A stretch of 64,000 nucleotides of DNA from Lachnospiraceae bacterium (GTDB lineage: Bacteria > Bacillota > Clostridia > Lachnospirales > Lachnospiraceae): the NCBI GenBank assembly GCA_009777715.1, contig WRLH01000011.1, forward strand, positions 1 through 64,000, given 5' to 3'. Made by a program: the position numbers and the translations under genes. The notes below the pieces were generated by a model, which was not told where the DNA came from, did not search any database, and saw nothing but the letters and a program-made list of their open reading frames with translations. This document shows positions 37,055 through 44,277 of the stretch, in pieces; position 1 is the first letter of the stretch; each line of letters begins with the position of its first letter.

Positions 37055-37833
37055 AACTCTTTTATCATTTCTTTTAAAGAAGGAAAAATATAGTCGGGCT
37101 TAATTTCTGATTTCCCCACATCTTCCATTGTTGCCTCGCCGCTTAAGACCAAAATCCCCGTCATTCCATTATTTACCCCCGCGCAAACGTCAGTATAAAG
37201 ACGGTCGCCAACCATTGCCGTTTGATTTTTGTCCGCCCCAGTCCGGGCCAGCATATAATCCATTATCTCACGGTTTGGTTTTCCGATGATTTGATCGGGG
37301 TAGCGGAATGCCGAAGCATGGATAAAAGCATGAATTGCCCCGGCATCAGGGATAAATCCGCTTTCGGTTGGGCAGTTAAAATCAGGGTGGGTCGAAATAT
37401 AGGGAAGCCCGGCGCGGACGAAATCACAGACCTTGCACATTTTCGCATAATCAAGTGAAGTGTCAAAGCCAACTACCACTACTTCCGGTGCTATATCCGA
37501 AAGCATTATTCCTGCTTCGGTAAATTCTAAAGCCAGCATTTCATTGCCCAGCAAAAAAACCTTTTTGCCCGGATATTCGCGCTTAAGGAAATTGACTGTC
37601 GCCTGGCCGGAGGTGATGATTTTTTCTATGGGTAAGGATAACCCCAGCCGGGCAAGCTTTTCTACGTAATTTGCGGCACTCTTAGATGAATTGTTGGTCA
37701 AGAAAACATAATTCTTGCCCTTTTCCGTAAGCGTTTCCAGAAATTCAAACGCGCCGTCAATCCATTTTTCACCAAGATAAATAGTGCCGTCCATGTCCAA
37801 GGCAAAATTATCTATAAATTTAAGTAATCCCAT
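37051..37833 (-). CDS. HAD-IIA family phosphatase (NagD/PGP-like)
   Basis: A 260-residue HAD-superfamily hydrolase of subclass IIA. Motif I is FALDMDGTIYLGEKWIDGA, motif II TNNSSKS, then GKPNREIMDYML and motif IV MVGDRLYTDVCAGVNNGM. Members dephosphorylate small sugar phosphates or nucleotides; several are damage-control enzymes such as phosphoglycolate phosphatase. The start is the ATG with GAGGAAAGC upstream. The 4-bp overlap with addB marks it as the first gene of that operon. Confidence 0.92.
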   Translation of the reverse strand: MGLLKFIDNFALDMDGTIYLGEKWIDGAFEFLETLTEKGKNYVFLTNNSSKSAANYVEKLARLGLSLPIEKIITSGQATVNFLKREYPGKKVFLLGNEMLALEFTEAGIMLSDIAPEVVVVGFDTSLDYAKMCKVCDFVRAGLPYISTHPDFNCPTESGFIPDAGAIHAFIHASAFRYPDQIIGKPNREIMDYMLARTGADKNQTAMVGDRLYTDVCAGVNNGMTGILVLSGEATMEDVGKSEIKPDYIFPSLKEMIKEL

Positions 37834-37868
37834 GCTTTCCTCAAAATTTTTAGTGGGACTTGCTAACA

Positions 37869-38013
37869 CTTTATCCGCGTTTACGAGAGTGCGGTTAAGC
37901 TTAAAACCGCGAAAGGCTTTTATCCGCGCTTACGAGAGTGCGGTTAAGCTTAAAGCCTCGAAACGCTTTTATCCGCGTTTACGAGAGTACGGTTAAGCTT
38001 AAAGTCGCGAAAC
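37869..38013. repeat. three tandem units of about 48 bp
   Basis: Each unit begins CTTTTATCCGCG or CTTTATCCGCG, then TTACGAGAGTGCGGTTAAGC and TTAAA plus a GCGAAA-type tail. Unit starts are about 37869, 37917 and 37966. The shared CGAGAGTGCGGTT motif equals the end of the adjacent MITE-like palindrome. Confidence 0.85.
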
Positions 38014-38135
38014 GAGAGTGCGGTTCATAAGAACGACCCTTGAGAAACGCCGTTACTTAATTCGCGTATTGTGCGAATTTATGTAACGCAGCGTTTTTCT
38101 CGGAGCGAAAGCGTGTCGGGCGTTGAATCGCAGCT
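38014..38135. repeat. MITE-like long imperfect palindrome, copy B
   Basis: CGAGAGTGCGGTTCATAAG, then CCGTTACTTAATTCGC, a 7-base spacer, GCGAATTTATGTAACG, then TTTTTCTCGGAGCGAAAGCG and TTGAATCGCAGCTCTCG. It aligns along its full length with copy A at 23781, with scattered substitutions on both arms. Confidence 0.75.
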
Positions 38136-38220
38136 CTCGTAACGCGGATAAAAGTTTGTCATCGGCCGCCCCATCGCAGCTCTCGTAACGCGGACTAAAC
38201 ATAACAAGCGTTATTTAATT

Positions 38221-39552
38221 CTAAGCATCCTCTTTTTTCTTATCTTTATCCGGCAAAATCGCATTAACAATAATGCCTACCAAAGCACCTGTTGCCAGCC
38301 CCGAAAGACTAATCGTCATCTCACCGATGTTAAAGGCAATCGCTCCGGCATCGCTAAAATGGATGCCAATTGAGAGGACGAGAATCAAGGCTGCGATGAT
38401 GACATTGCGGCTTTTTTTGAAATCAACTTGGTTTTCAACGATGTTTCGGACACCAACAGCGGCAATCATCCCGAATAATATCAAAGATACTCCGCCCATC
38501 GCCGCAACCGGGATACATGATATTACCGCCCCAAGCTTTGGCGAAAAAGCAAACGCAATCGCAAACAATGCACCAATCCGGATTACACGCGGGTCATAAA
38601 CGCGGGTCAGATTGAGGACACCGACATTTTCACTATAAGTCGTATTCGCCGGGGCCCCGAACAAGGCCGCAACGATTGAAGCAAGGCCGTCGCCTGTAAT
38701 CGTCCGGTGAAGGCCGGGGTCTTTTATGTAATTTTTGCCGACGCTTGAAGAAATTGCTGACATATCGCCAATATGTTCGACAATGGTTGCAAAAGCGATT
38801 GGTGTAATCGTAATTACGGCAGTCAGCAAGAGACCTGTATTTACAGGACCAGCAAAGATAGAAAAGACCGTATAGTCCCATGCAAGCGGAAGGCCAATCC
38901 AAGCAGCTTCACTGACTGGGGACCAGTCAACGTTTCCTGTCACAATCGCGGCAAAATAGGCAACTGCGATTCCGATAATAATCGGAATGATTTTCATCAT
39001 CTTTTTGCCCCAGATATTGCAGATAATGATAACCGTAATCGCCAATAGTGCCAGCCACCATTTATCTGATGCCATGCCAATGGCAACCGATGACAAATTA
39101 AGGCCAATCGCAATGACAATCGGCCCGGTGACGATTGGCGGGAAGAAACCCATGACTTTTTCTGCGCCAAAGGCTTTGATCAGGGCCGCGACCAGCAAGT
39201 AAACCAGCCCGGCAAAAACAATCCCGAAGCTGGCGTAACGCAGTAAATCTGCTTCACCATTCGGAGCAATCGCCCAGTACCCGGCAAGGAATGCAAATGA
39301 TGAACCTAAGAAAACCGGAACTTTTCCTTGCGACAAAAAATGAAACAACAGTGTACATAGTCCGGCGAATAGTAAAGTCGTAGATATATCAAGACCGGTT
39401 ATCGCGGGGACAAGGACTGTTGCTCCAAACATTGCAAACATATGTTGTGCGCCAAGGACCACCATTTTGGGGGTTCCAAGCTGCCTGGCATCCATAATTC
39501 CATCAAAATTCTCGCTGGAACTATCAGGCTTATTCAGTTTTTGTTTACTCAT
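38221..39552 (-). CDS. uracil/xanthine permease, NCS2 family
   Basis: A 443-residue integral membrane nucleobase transporter of the NCS2 (UraA/PbuX) family. About fourteen hydrophobic segments are visible, with family-typical QHMFAMFGATVLVP, FLGSSFAFLAGY, GPIVIAIGLNLSSVA, AFATIVEHIGDM (the Glu equivalent binds base in UraA) and GAPANTTYSENVGV. The UraA-like QHMFAMFGATVLVP/TTYSENVG pattern favours uracil. GGAGGAGAAAGT precedes the ATG. It follows the XRE/nucleotidyltransferase pair by 89 bp. I saw no PyrR attenuator or purine riboswitch upstream. Confidence 0.9.
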   Translation of the reverse strand: MSKQKLNKPDSSSENFDGIMDARQLGTPKMVVLGAQHMFAMFGATVLVPAITGLDISTTLLFAGLCTLLFHFLSQGKVPVFLGSSFAFLAGYWAIAPNGEADLLRYASFGIVFAGLVYLLVAALIKAFGAEKVMGFFPPIVTGPIVIAIGLNLSSVAIGMASDKWWLALLAITVIIICNIWGKKMMKIIPIIIGIAVAYFAAIVTGNVDWSPVSEAAWIGLPLAWDYTVFSIFAGPVNTGLLLTAVITITPIAFATIVEHIGDMSAISSSVGKNYIKDPGLHRTITGDGLASIVAALFGAPANTTYSENVGVLNLTRVYDPRVIRIGALFAIAFAFSPKLGAVISCIPVAAMGGVSLILFGMIAAVGVRNIVENQVDFKKSRNVIIAALILVLSIGIHFSDAGAIAFNIGEMTISLSGLATGALVGIIVNAILPDKDKKKEDA

Positions 39553-39641
39553 ACTTTCTCCTCCTGTGAATATTCTCCTTCATTTAATATAAAGAATGCT
39601 AAGGCTTTCGTCAAGATGAAATATTTGCTTGGGATTGAGTT

Positions 39642-40346
39642 TTATTTGCGCTTCTGTTTTGCTTTTTCAAGGATTAATGCGGTATTATCTTCTGTTAAGG
39701 TTTTCGGATAATCCTTTTCAAAATCAAGCAATATTTCCTTTGCTTGCTGCTCGTTCCCCTTTATTTCATGATAAAGGCGTCCAACATCGCCGGATAAATA
39801 TGCATCGCTTATGAATTTAAGCGACTCCTTGGGGAGGGGATAATTGTAAAGAGCGATAACGGCGTTATCAATGGCTTCTCGCGATATTGGGCGGCCGCTT
39901 TTTTCATGTTCACATAAAATCCCTATTACATCTGATAAATCATTTTTATATTGTCTACCGCTCATCAACTTCATTGCAATCAAATATTCTGCGGCAACCG
40001 ACCTAACTATCAGAATATTGGAAAATGTTTTGTAATATACTGAAAATTCTACTAATTTCTGCGAGTAAGATTTTGATTTGCTAAAATCCATGTTCAGCCA
40101 CCTATATGGCAGTCCAAATTTATCGCCAACACGATTTATAGCCTCCTTCATCGCCGAGGATGCTATAATGACCGCGTCAATATCATAGGTTATATCGCGA
40201 AAACCATAATTTGCGAGAATCGAAGCTCCCCCAACCAGTATAATTTCGGCAGACATTGATGTCCCGTTCAATTTACGGAATGTTTTCCCTAGTTCTTTAA
40301 AAATGGCATCAAGGTTTTCTTTCGAAAACGGCATTTCAATAGACAT
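39642..40346 (-). CDS. DUF6036-type nucleotidyltransferase, probable toxin
   Basis: A 234-residue protein with a nucleotidyltransferase-like N-terminal motif: ILVGGASILANYGFR, then TYDIDAVI (GG...DxD metal-binding pattern, about residues 36-60). Such AbiEii/DUF6036-like enzymes often form toxin-antitoxin or abortive-infection pairs with an HTH partner. The C-terminal half is helical, with LIAMKLMSGRQYKNDLSDVIGIL (the Lys and second Asp are typical). Its start overlaps the upstream XRE gene by 11 bp. The toxin role is an inference from this pairing and the operator. Confidence 0.78.
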   Translation of the reverse strand: MSIEMPFSKENLDAIFKELGKTFRKLNGTSMSAEIILVGGASILANYGFRDITYDIDAVIIASSAMKEAINRVGDKFGLPYRWLNMDFSKSKSYSQKLVEFSVYYKTFSNILIVRSVAAEYLIAMKLMSGRQYKNDLSDVIGILCEHEKSGRPISREAIDNAVIALYNYPLPKESLKFISDAYLSGDVGRLYHEIKGNEQQAKEILLDFEKDYPKTLTEDNTALILEKAKQKRK

Positions 40347-40905
40347 TCCGCACCTCGTTTTCTATAATATTGAAGCGCATAAACTCCGGTATTGCTTTTT
40401 CAAAGCTTTCTTGCTTCGGGCGTTCACTATTGCTGGCTGCACTCATTGCAATAATGCTTGTGGGATAAATTGGCTCGCGCAGTTTTGCCGAACGCATATC
40501 ATCATACCGTGTACATAACGGAATATCATTCTCGCGGCTCAGATAATCAACCATCGCAAGCATATACAAGCATTCAGGATACCATTTTCGTAAGTAAAGG
40601 TTACGGATTTCGTCTCTTTCTAATGTGCCGATGATAAAATCGATATCGCCCATATCTTTAACCATATGGCAGACGTTACTCTTAAAAGTTTCAAAACTCT
40701 TACGGTGTTCCATGCTATCGGCGATTAATGCTTCCATCGTCACGCCCAAAGCCTTTGACAGCTTGTATAAAGTGTCGGCCGTACATTTTCCGATCTGCGT
40801 CTTTCTGGTGCAGATGTCGCTTATTGTGGCGAACGGCACTTTGCTGATTTTAGAAAGTCTGTATTTGGTTATGTTTTTTTCCTGTAAAAGTTCGTTAATC
40901 TTCAT
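40336..40905 (-). CDS. XRE-family HTH regulator, probable antitoxin
   Basis: A 189-residue protein with an N-terminal HTH_XRE domain (about 1-62: ITKYRLSKISKVPFATISDI, LYKLSKALGVTMEALI) and a C-terminal domain of unknown type (about 90-189). The start is the ATG with AGAGGAAATATAGCC upstream; the frame is open 33 codons beyond, through the promoter, which rules the longer form out. A palindrome inside its promoter is a likely binding site for this protein. It overlaps the nucleotidyltransferase gene by 11 bp, as antitoxin-toxin pairs often do. Confidence 0.85.
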   Translation of the reverse strand: MKINELLQEKNITKYRLSKISKVPFATISDICTRKTQIGKCTADTLYKLSKALGVTMEALIADSMEHRKSFETFKSNVCHMVKDMGDIDFIIGTLERDEIRNLYLRKWYPECLYMLAMVDYLSRENDIPLCTRYDDMRSAKLREPIYPTSIIAMSAASNSERPKQESFEKAIPEFMRFNIIENEVRNVY

Positions 40906-40926
40906 GGCTATATTTCCTCTGCTATT

Positions 40927-40955
40927 AGTATAACGGTTTGCCGTTATAATATCAA
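40927..40955 (-). promoter_or_regulatory. promoter of the XRE/nucleotidyltransferase pair
   Basis: Minus strand TTGATA, 17 bases, TATACT, 22 bp before the XRE start. Confidence 0.82.
40929..40948. promoter_or_regulatory. palindromic operator TATAACGG-N4-CCGTTATA
   Basis: A perfect 8-bp inverted repeat with a 4-base spacer, filling the -35/-10 spacer and reaching into the -10 box. Occupancy would block RNA polymerase, so autorepression by the XRE protein is likely. Confidence 0.75.
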
Positions 40956-41025
40956 GGGGATAATATATTTTTTGTATAACTGCACATGATTTTGGAATCT
41001 TCAATCAATTTTCTATGTCTATATA

Positions 41026-41086
41026 AAGCCCCTCGGCGGCAGGGCCTGCCCTGTACTTGATACAGAGTCTGACCGCTAAGGGGCTT
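41026..41086. other. structured inverted repeat, possible terminator or small RNA
   Basis: Outer stem AAGCCCCT/AGGGGCTT with continuing GCGG/CCGC pairing and an inner CAGGGC/GCCCTG hairpin. No U-run on either strand. It lies between the divergently transcribed XRE gene and the 132-residue protein gene, just upstream of the latter's promoter. Confidence 0.45.
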
Positions 41087-41099
41087 GGAAATCTTATGG

Positions 41100-41128
41100 T
41101 TGAAAAATTCATATTTTCGTGTTATGCT
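41100..41128 (+). promoter_or_regulatory. promoter of the 132-residue protein gene
   Basis: TTGAAA, 17 bases, TATGCT, 50 bp before the ATG at 41178. Confidence 0.6.
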
Positions 41129-41177
41129 TACGGGAAGCAAAAGATTGTTCCCATATTTCAAAAAAGAAGGCCCAACC

Positions 41178-41576
41178 ATGAAATCTGTCTATGATACATT
41201 AAGCAAAATTGAAAATCTTAGAGACAAAATGGAAATAGATGAATATCAGACTTTTATTACCATAGATTTCAATGAATATTTGCATCTTGCTATCAGCGAT
41301 GACATGATTGAGCTAAACTACAATTTGCATCATTGGCATCCAGACAGCGAGGACGATATCATTCAAGATGTGACGGAAATTGCAAACGGAGACATCATAT
41401 TCATTGAAAGCCGAGGCTTCTTTACCCGTCCGCGCAAGTGGAATATACGCATATGCGACAATGCCATCACCGCCTTAGAAAAAAAGGTGTTTGAAAAAAA
41501 GAAAGGTAAATATCTTGCAAAAAAGCATTTGCGTATTTATACGGGTAACGAAATCCTGAAACGAAGCATAAAATAA
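41178..41576 (+). CDS. hypothetical protein, 132 residues
   Basis: A soluble, charged protein with no family I recognise. The middle is acidic (HHWHPDSEDDIIQDVTEIANGD) and the C-terminus very basic (EKKVFEKKKGKYLAKKHLRIYTG). AAAGAAGGCCCAACC precedes the ATG, and a promoter is visible upstream. Its stop lies four bases before the duplicated spoVAE fragment that bounds the island. Confidence 0.7.
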   Translation: MKSVYDTLSKIENLRDKMEIDEYQTFITIDFNEYLHLAISDDMIELNYNLHHWHPDSEDDIIQDVTEIANGDIIFIESRGFFTRPRKWNIRICDNAITALEKKVFEKKKGKYLAKKHLRIYTGNEILKRSIK

Positions 41577-41579
41577 GCA

Positions 41580-41798
41580 CCCTACTTCATCTTTGGCTTA
41601 AATATCACCCCTGCCAAATATCCAAAAATTAAAGCTGCCCCAGTGCCGACCGCCCCGGCTTTAAAGCCCCCGATAAAAAGGCCCATGAAGCTGTCGCTGT
41701 CAATGGCTTTTTTAACCCCGTCCATAAGAACGTGGCCGAAACCAAGCAAGGGGACAGTTGCTCCCGCCCCGGCAAACTCAATAAAGGGCTTGTACAAC
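41580..41798 (-). pseudogene. 3' fragment of spoVAE, left direct repeat of the island
   Basis: Encodes the last ~71 residues of SpoVAE (from YKPFIEFAGAG to IFKPKMK) with the stop codon, but no 5' end. It is about 96% identical to 50973-51190; I count eight differences in about 218 bases, six of them silent (four clustered in third codon positions). This suggests divergence while still coding. At 41798/41799 it joins a truncated paralogue gene at a short ACA/CAA microhomology. An open frame of 109 codons runs through the junction but is probably not a gene. Confidence 0.85.
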
Positions 41799-42023
41799 AT
41801 AATCTTCCGGTGGCTGTCTGCCAATATATACTTTTTCTCCGGTGGCAGATGTTTCTCCGGCAGGTGGCAATTCTCCATTTTCATTTTCACCGATAAATTC
41901 TTCTCCGGCAACTACATTTTCAGGTGCAGTATTTGCATTTCTAGTTTTTAAGAAAGCACCTGCCAAAGCTAACAGGAAAATCAGCATTATTAATAGTATA
42001 ACATAAAATATTTTCTTGCGCAT
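41778..42023 (-). CDS. truncated member of the YIGRQPPE membrane-anchored family (paralogue 1)
   Basis: An 81-residue product: basic N-terminus, one membrane helix (FYVILLIMLIFLLALAGAFL), an Asn/Glu-rich linker and KVYIGRQPPEDYV, then six foreign residues and a stop. Paralogue 3 continues another ~110 residues after YIGRQPPEDYVEP. The loss coincides exactly with the join to the spoVAE fragment, so the C-terminal domain was removed by that recombination. Probably non-functional, though the membrane anchor is intact. Confidence 0.7.
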   Translation of the reverse strand: MRKKIFYVILLIMLIFLLALAGAFLKTRNANTAPENVVAGEEFIGENENGELPPAGETSATGEKVYIGRQPPEDYVVQALY

Positions 42024-42077
42024 AGATTTGCTCCAAGTAAGTGTTCTTATTAATTGACTTATCGAGCCAAAATCAAT

Positions 42078-42747
42078 TTAATCTTCTTTTAAAATTCCTT
42101 CATCTACGCGGATTTTGTAGTTAAAGGTGTCAATCCGGATATGAAGTGGATTTTCACCATATATCTGCACATCAAATATATGGTATATTTCCGAGTCTTC
42201 GCTAATAAATACCTTATTATAGATATTCTCCGGTGCGACATAAAAATCATAAGGAACGTCCTCATCAAAAAACATCAAAATAGCATAGCATATCCATACA
42301 TAATCATTTCGAAGAATACCATATAATTCATCATTCGATGGAGAATGTTTAAACCATCCATATTCATCAAATTCAAGATTTGGAAAGTACTCTCGAAAAA
42401 ATTCTTCAGGATTATGTATAGCTATATTTGACTCAAATTCGTCCTTCAATAACATAATAATTTCCCCAGATTTCATTAAACTTTTCCATGAACCCTGGGC
42501 TTTCTAACTCGATATTATCAAAACCATCAAGCGCGGAAGGCTCAACATAATCTTCCGGTGGCTGTCTGCCAATATATACTTTTTCCCCTGCAGATGGCAG
42601 TTCTAGATTTCCACCGATAAACTCTTCTTTAGCAGCCTCTTTTTCAATTGCTCTGCTTGCATTTCTGGCTTTTAGGAAAGCACCTGCCAAAGCTAACAGG
42701 AAAATCAGCACTATTAATAGTATAACATAAAACATTCTCTTGCTCAT
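42078..42747 (-). pseudogene. frameshifted member of the YIGRQPPE family (paralogue 2)
   Basis: Two overlapping frames together make one family member. 42433-42747 encodes the anchor and YIGRQPPEDYVEP to NEIWGNYYV; 42078-42476 encodes LLKDEFESN to YKIRVDEGILKED. Compared with paralogue 4, the frame should shift near 42440-42465. Apart from this the sequence is well preserved; the C-terminal ~28 residues equal those of paralogue 4, which suggests recent gene conversion. A sequencing error or a slippage-controlled switch is also possible. Confidence 0.75.
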
Positions 42748-42904
42748 AGATTTACTCTAAGTAAGTTTTCATTGACTCATCACGTTAACAGAATATTCAA
42801 GGCACTTTTATCCAATTATACATCACGATTGGCCTAACTAAAAGTGATTTTTCGCAAACATAATTATTCTAAGGGTATGAGAAAGCTTTGTATAATCAAA
42901 TTCT

Positions 42905-43507
42905 TCAATCAATCTTTTTTATGCCTTCTTCTACCCGAATCCGATAATTATACATATCTATGCAAATATTCAATGGCCTTTCCCCATAAGTTTGTACTTC
43001 GAGTATTGTTGCTGAATCCGGATGACGATTATGTATGTCTTCATCGAGGTTTACATAATATTCATAAGGCACATTGCCGTCAAAATATGTTAAAATGGCA
43101 TACACGACAAATTGAACTGCTTCTCCGTAACTATACGGCGTAAGTTCAGATGTATAATTAAACCAATCATATTTTTCATAGTCAATATTATGTAATTCAT
43201 TTACAATAATTACGACGTTTGATTGATATGTATCTTTTAATGCCAATTGAAATTCAAATTGGCGAGGGTCATTGCTTTCCGGTTCAACATAATCTTCCGG
43301 CGGCTGTCTGCCAATATATACTTTTTCCCTAGTGGCAGATTTTTCTCCGGCAAGTGGTAACTCTCCACTTTCACCGATAAATTCTTCTCCGGCAACTACA
43401 TTTTCAGTTGCTGTATTTGCATTTCTAGTTTTTAAGAAAGCACCTGCCAAAGCTAACAGGAAAATCAGCAATATTAATAGTATAACATAAAACATTCTCT
43501 TGCTCAT
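42905..43507 (-). CDS. YIGRQPPE family membrane-anchored protein (paralogue 3)
   Basis: A 200-residue protein with a short basic N-terminus, one membrane helix (about 6-26), a low-complexity linker (about 27-60), YIGRQPPEDYVEP (about 64-76), and a C-terminal domain with YDWFNYTSELTPY, VYAILTYFDGNVPYEYYV and VQTYGERPLNICIDMYNYRIRVEEGI. The C-terminal domain should face outside. No known family recognised. It lies in a tandem set of four behind the giant subtilisin gene, all on the same strand, so it may inhibit, anchor or protect against that protease. Confidence 0.75.
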   Translation of the reverse strand: MSKRMFYVILLILLIFLLALAGAFLKTRNANTATENVVAGEEFIGESGELPLAGEKSATREKVYIGRQPPEDYVEPESNDPRQFEFQLALKDTYQSNVVIIVNELHNIDYEKYDWFNYTSELTPYSYGEAVQFVVYAILTYFDGNVPYEYYVNLDEDIHNRHPDSATILEVQTYGERPLNICIDMYNYRIRVEEGIKKID

Positions 43508-43564
43508 AGATTTGCTCCAAGTAAGTGCTTTCTTATTAATTTGACTTATCGAGTCAAAATCAAT

Positions 43565-44257
43565 TTAATCTTCTTTTAAAATTCCTTCATCTACGCGGAT
43601 TTTGTAGTTAAACGTGTCAATCCGGATATGAAGTGGATTTTCACCATATATCTGCACGTCAAATATCCGGTACATGGAATTATCAGTAAAAGCTTTATCG
43701 TAAAATTTGCTATATATGCTCTCCGGAGAAACATGGAAATTATAAGGAACTTCGCCGTCATAATATGTCAATATCGCATAGCATATCCACGCATAATCAT
43801 TCCGAAGAGTGCCATGTAAATCATCTTTTGTCGGAGTATATTCGAACCACACATATTCATCAAATCCTGCCGCGGAAAAAATATTTTCAAAAAAGTCTTC
43901 TGGGAATAAAATAACTATATTTGATTCAAACTCATCTTTTAAAGCGATATGGTCTTCCCAGTATTCATAATAATCTGCCATAAACCCATCATCTTGAAGC
44001 CATTTATGACCAACGCTATCTAAGTGCGTAGGTTCAGCATACCCCTCTGGCGGCTGTCTGCCTATATATAGAGAGACTTCTTCCCTAGCCTCATTGCTTA
44101 GATAAAAATCGTCATTTTCATGAGCTACTTCGGAACTATCATCTCCCTTTATGCGTATTCCCTTACCTTGTCCTTGATATGCAAATATCAATACAACAAA
44201 AACAAGTATAATTATTAGAGCTAGTAAAATGAAGATTACTTTTTTGATTTTTAACAT
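43565..44257 (-). CDS. YIGRQPPE family membrane-anchored protein (paralogue 4)
   Basis: A 230-residue family member with a different N-terminal helix (VIFILLALIIILVFVVLIFAY, about 6-26), an acidic linker, SLYIGRQPPEGYAEP, then GFMADYYEYWEDHIALKDEFESN and a C-terminal domain similar to paralogues 2 and 3 (WICYAILTYYDGEVPYNFHV; VQIYGENPLHIRIDTFNYKIRVDEGI). Its start is 20 bp after the subtilisin stop, so it is almost certainly co-transcribed with it. Function unknown. Confidence 0.75.
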   Translation of the reverse strand: MLKIKKVIFILLALIIILVFVVLIFAYQGQGKGIRIKGDDSSEVAHENDDFYLSNEAREEVSLYIGRQPPEGYAEPTHLDSVGHKWLQDDGFMADYYEYWEDHIALKDEFESNIVILFPEDFFENIFSAAGFDEYVWFEYTPTKDDLHGTLRNDYAWICYAILTYYDGEVPYNFHVSPESIYSKFYDKAFTDNSMYRIFDVQIYGENPLHIRIDTFNYKIRVDEGILKED

Positions 44258-44277
44258 GAATATTTCTCCATATTTTG

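Larger units (their letters stand above)
37834..38220. repeat. 387-bp gene-free stretch: tandem repeat plus palindromic element
   Basis: Upstream of the HAD gene and downstream of uraA-like. It holds three ~48-bp tandem units (from 37869), then MITE-like copy B (38014-38135), then another CAGCTCTCGTAACGCGGA fragment (about 38166). No ORF or clear promoter for the HAD-addB operon was recognised. Confidence 0.7.

Noticed and set aside
37869..38013. CRISPR array
   Set aside because: The three units are direct repeats without distinct spacers, and no cas genes are present.
41582..41911. Open frame of 109 codons covering the spoVAE fragment
   Set aside because: Its first ~38 residues come from reading the paralogue gene in the wrong frame; it is a junction artefact, so I list the spoVAE part as a gene fragment.
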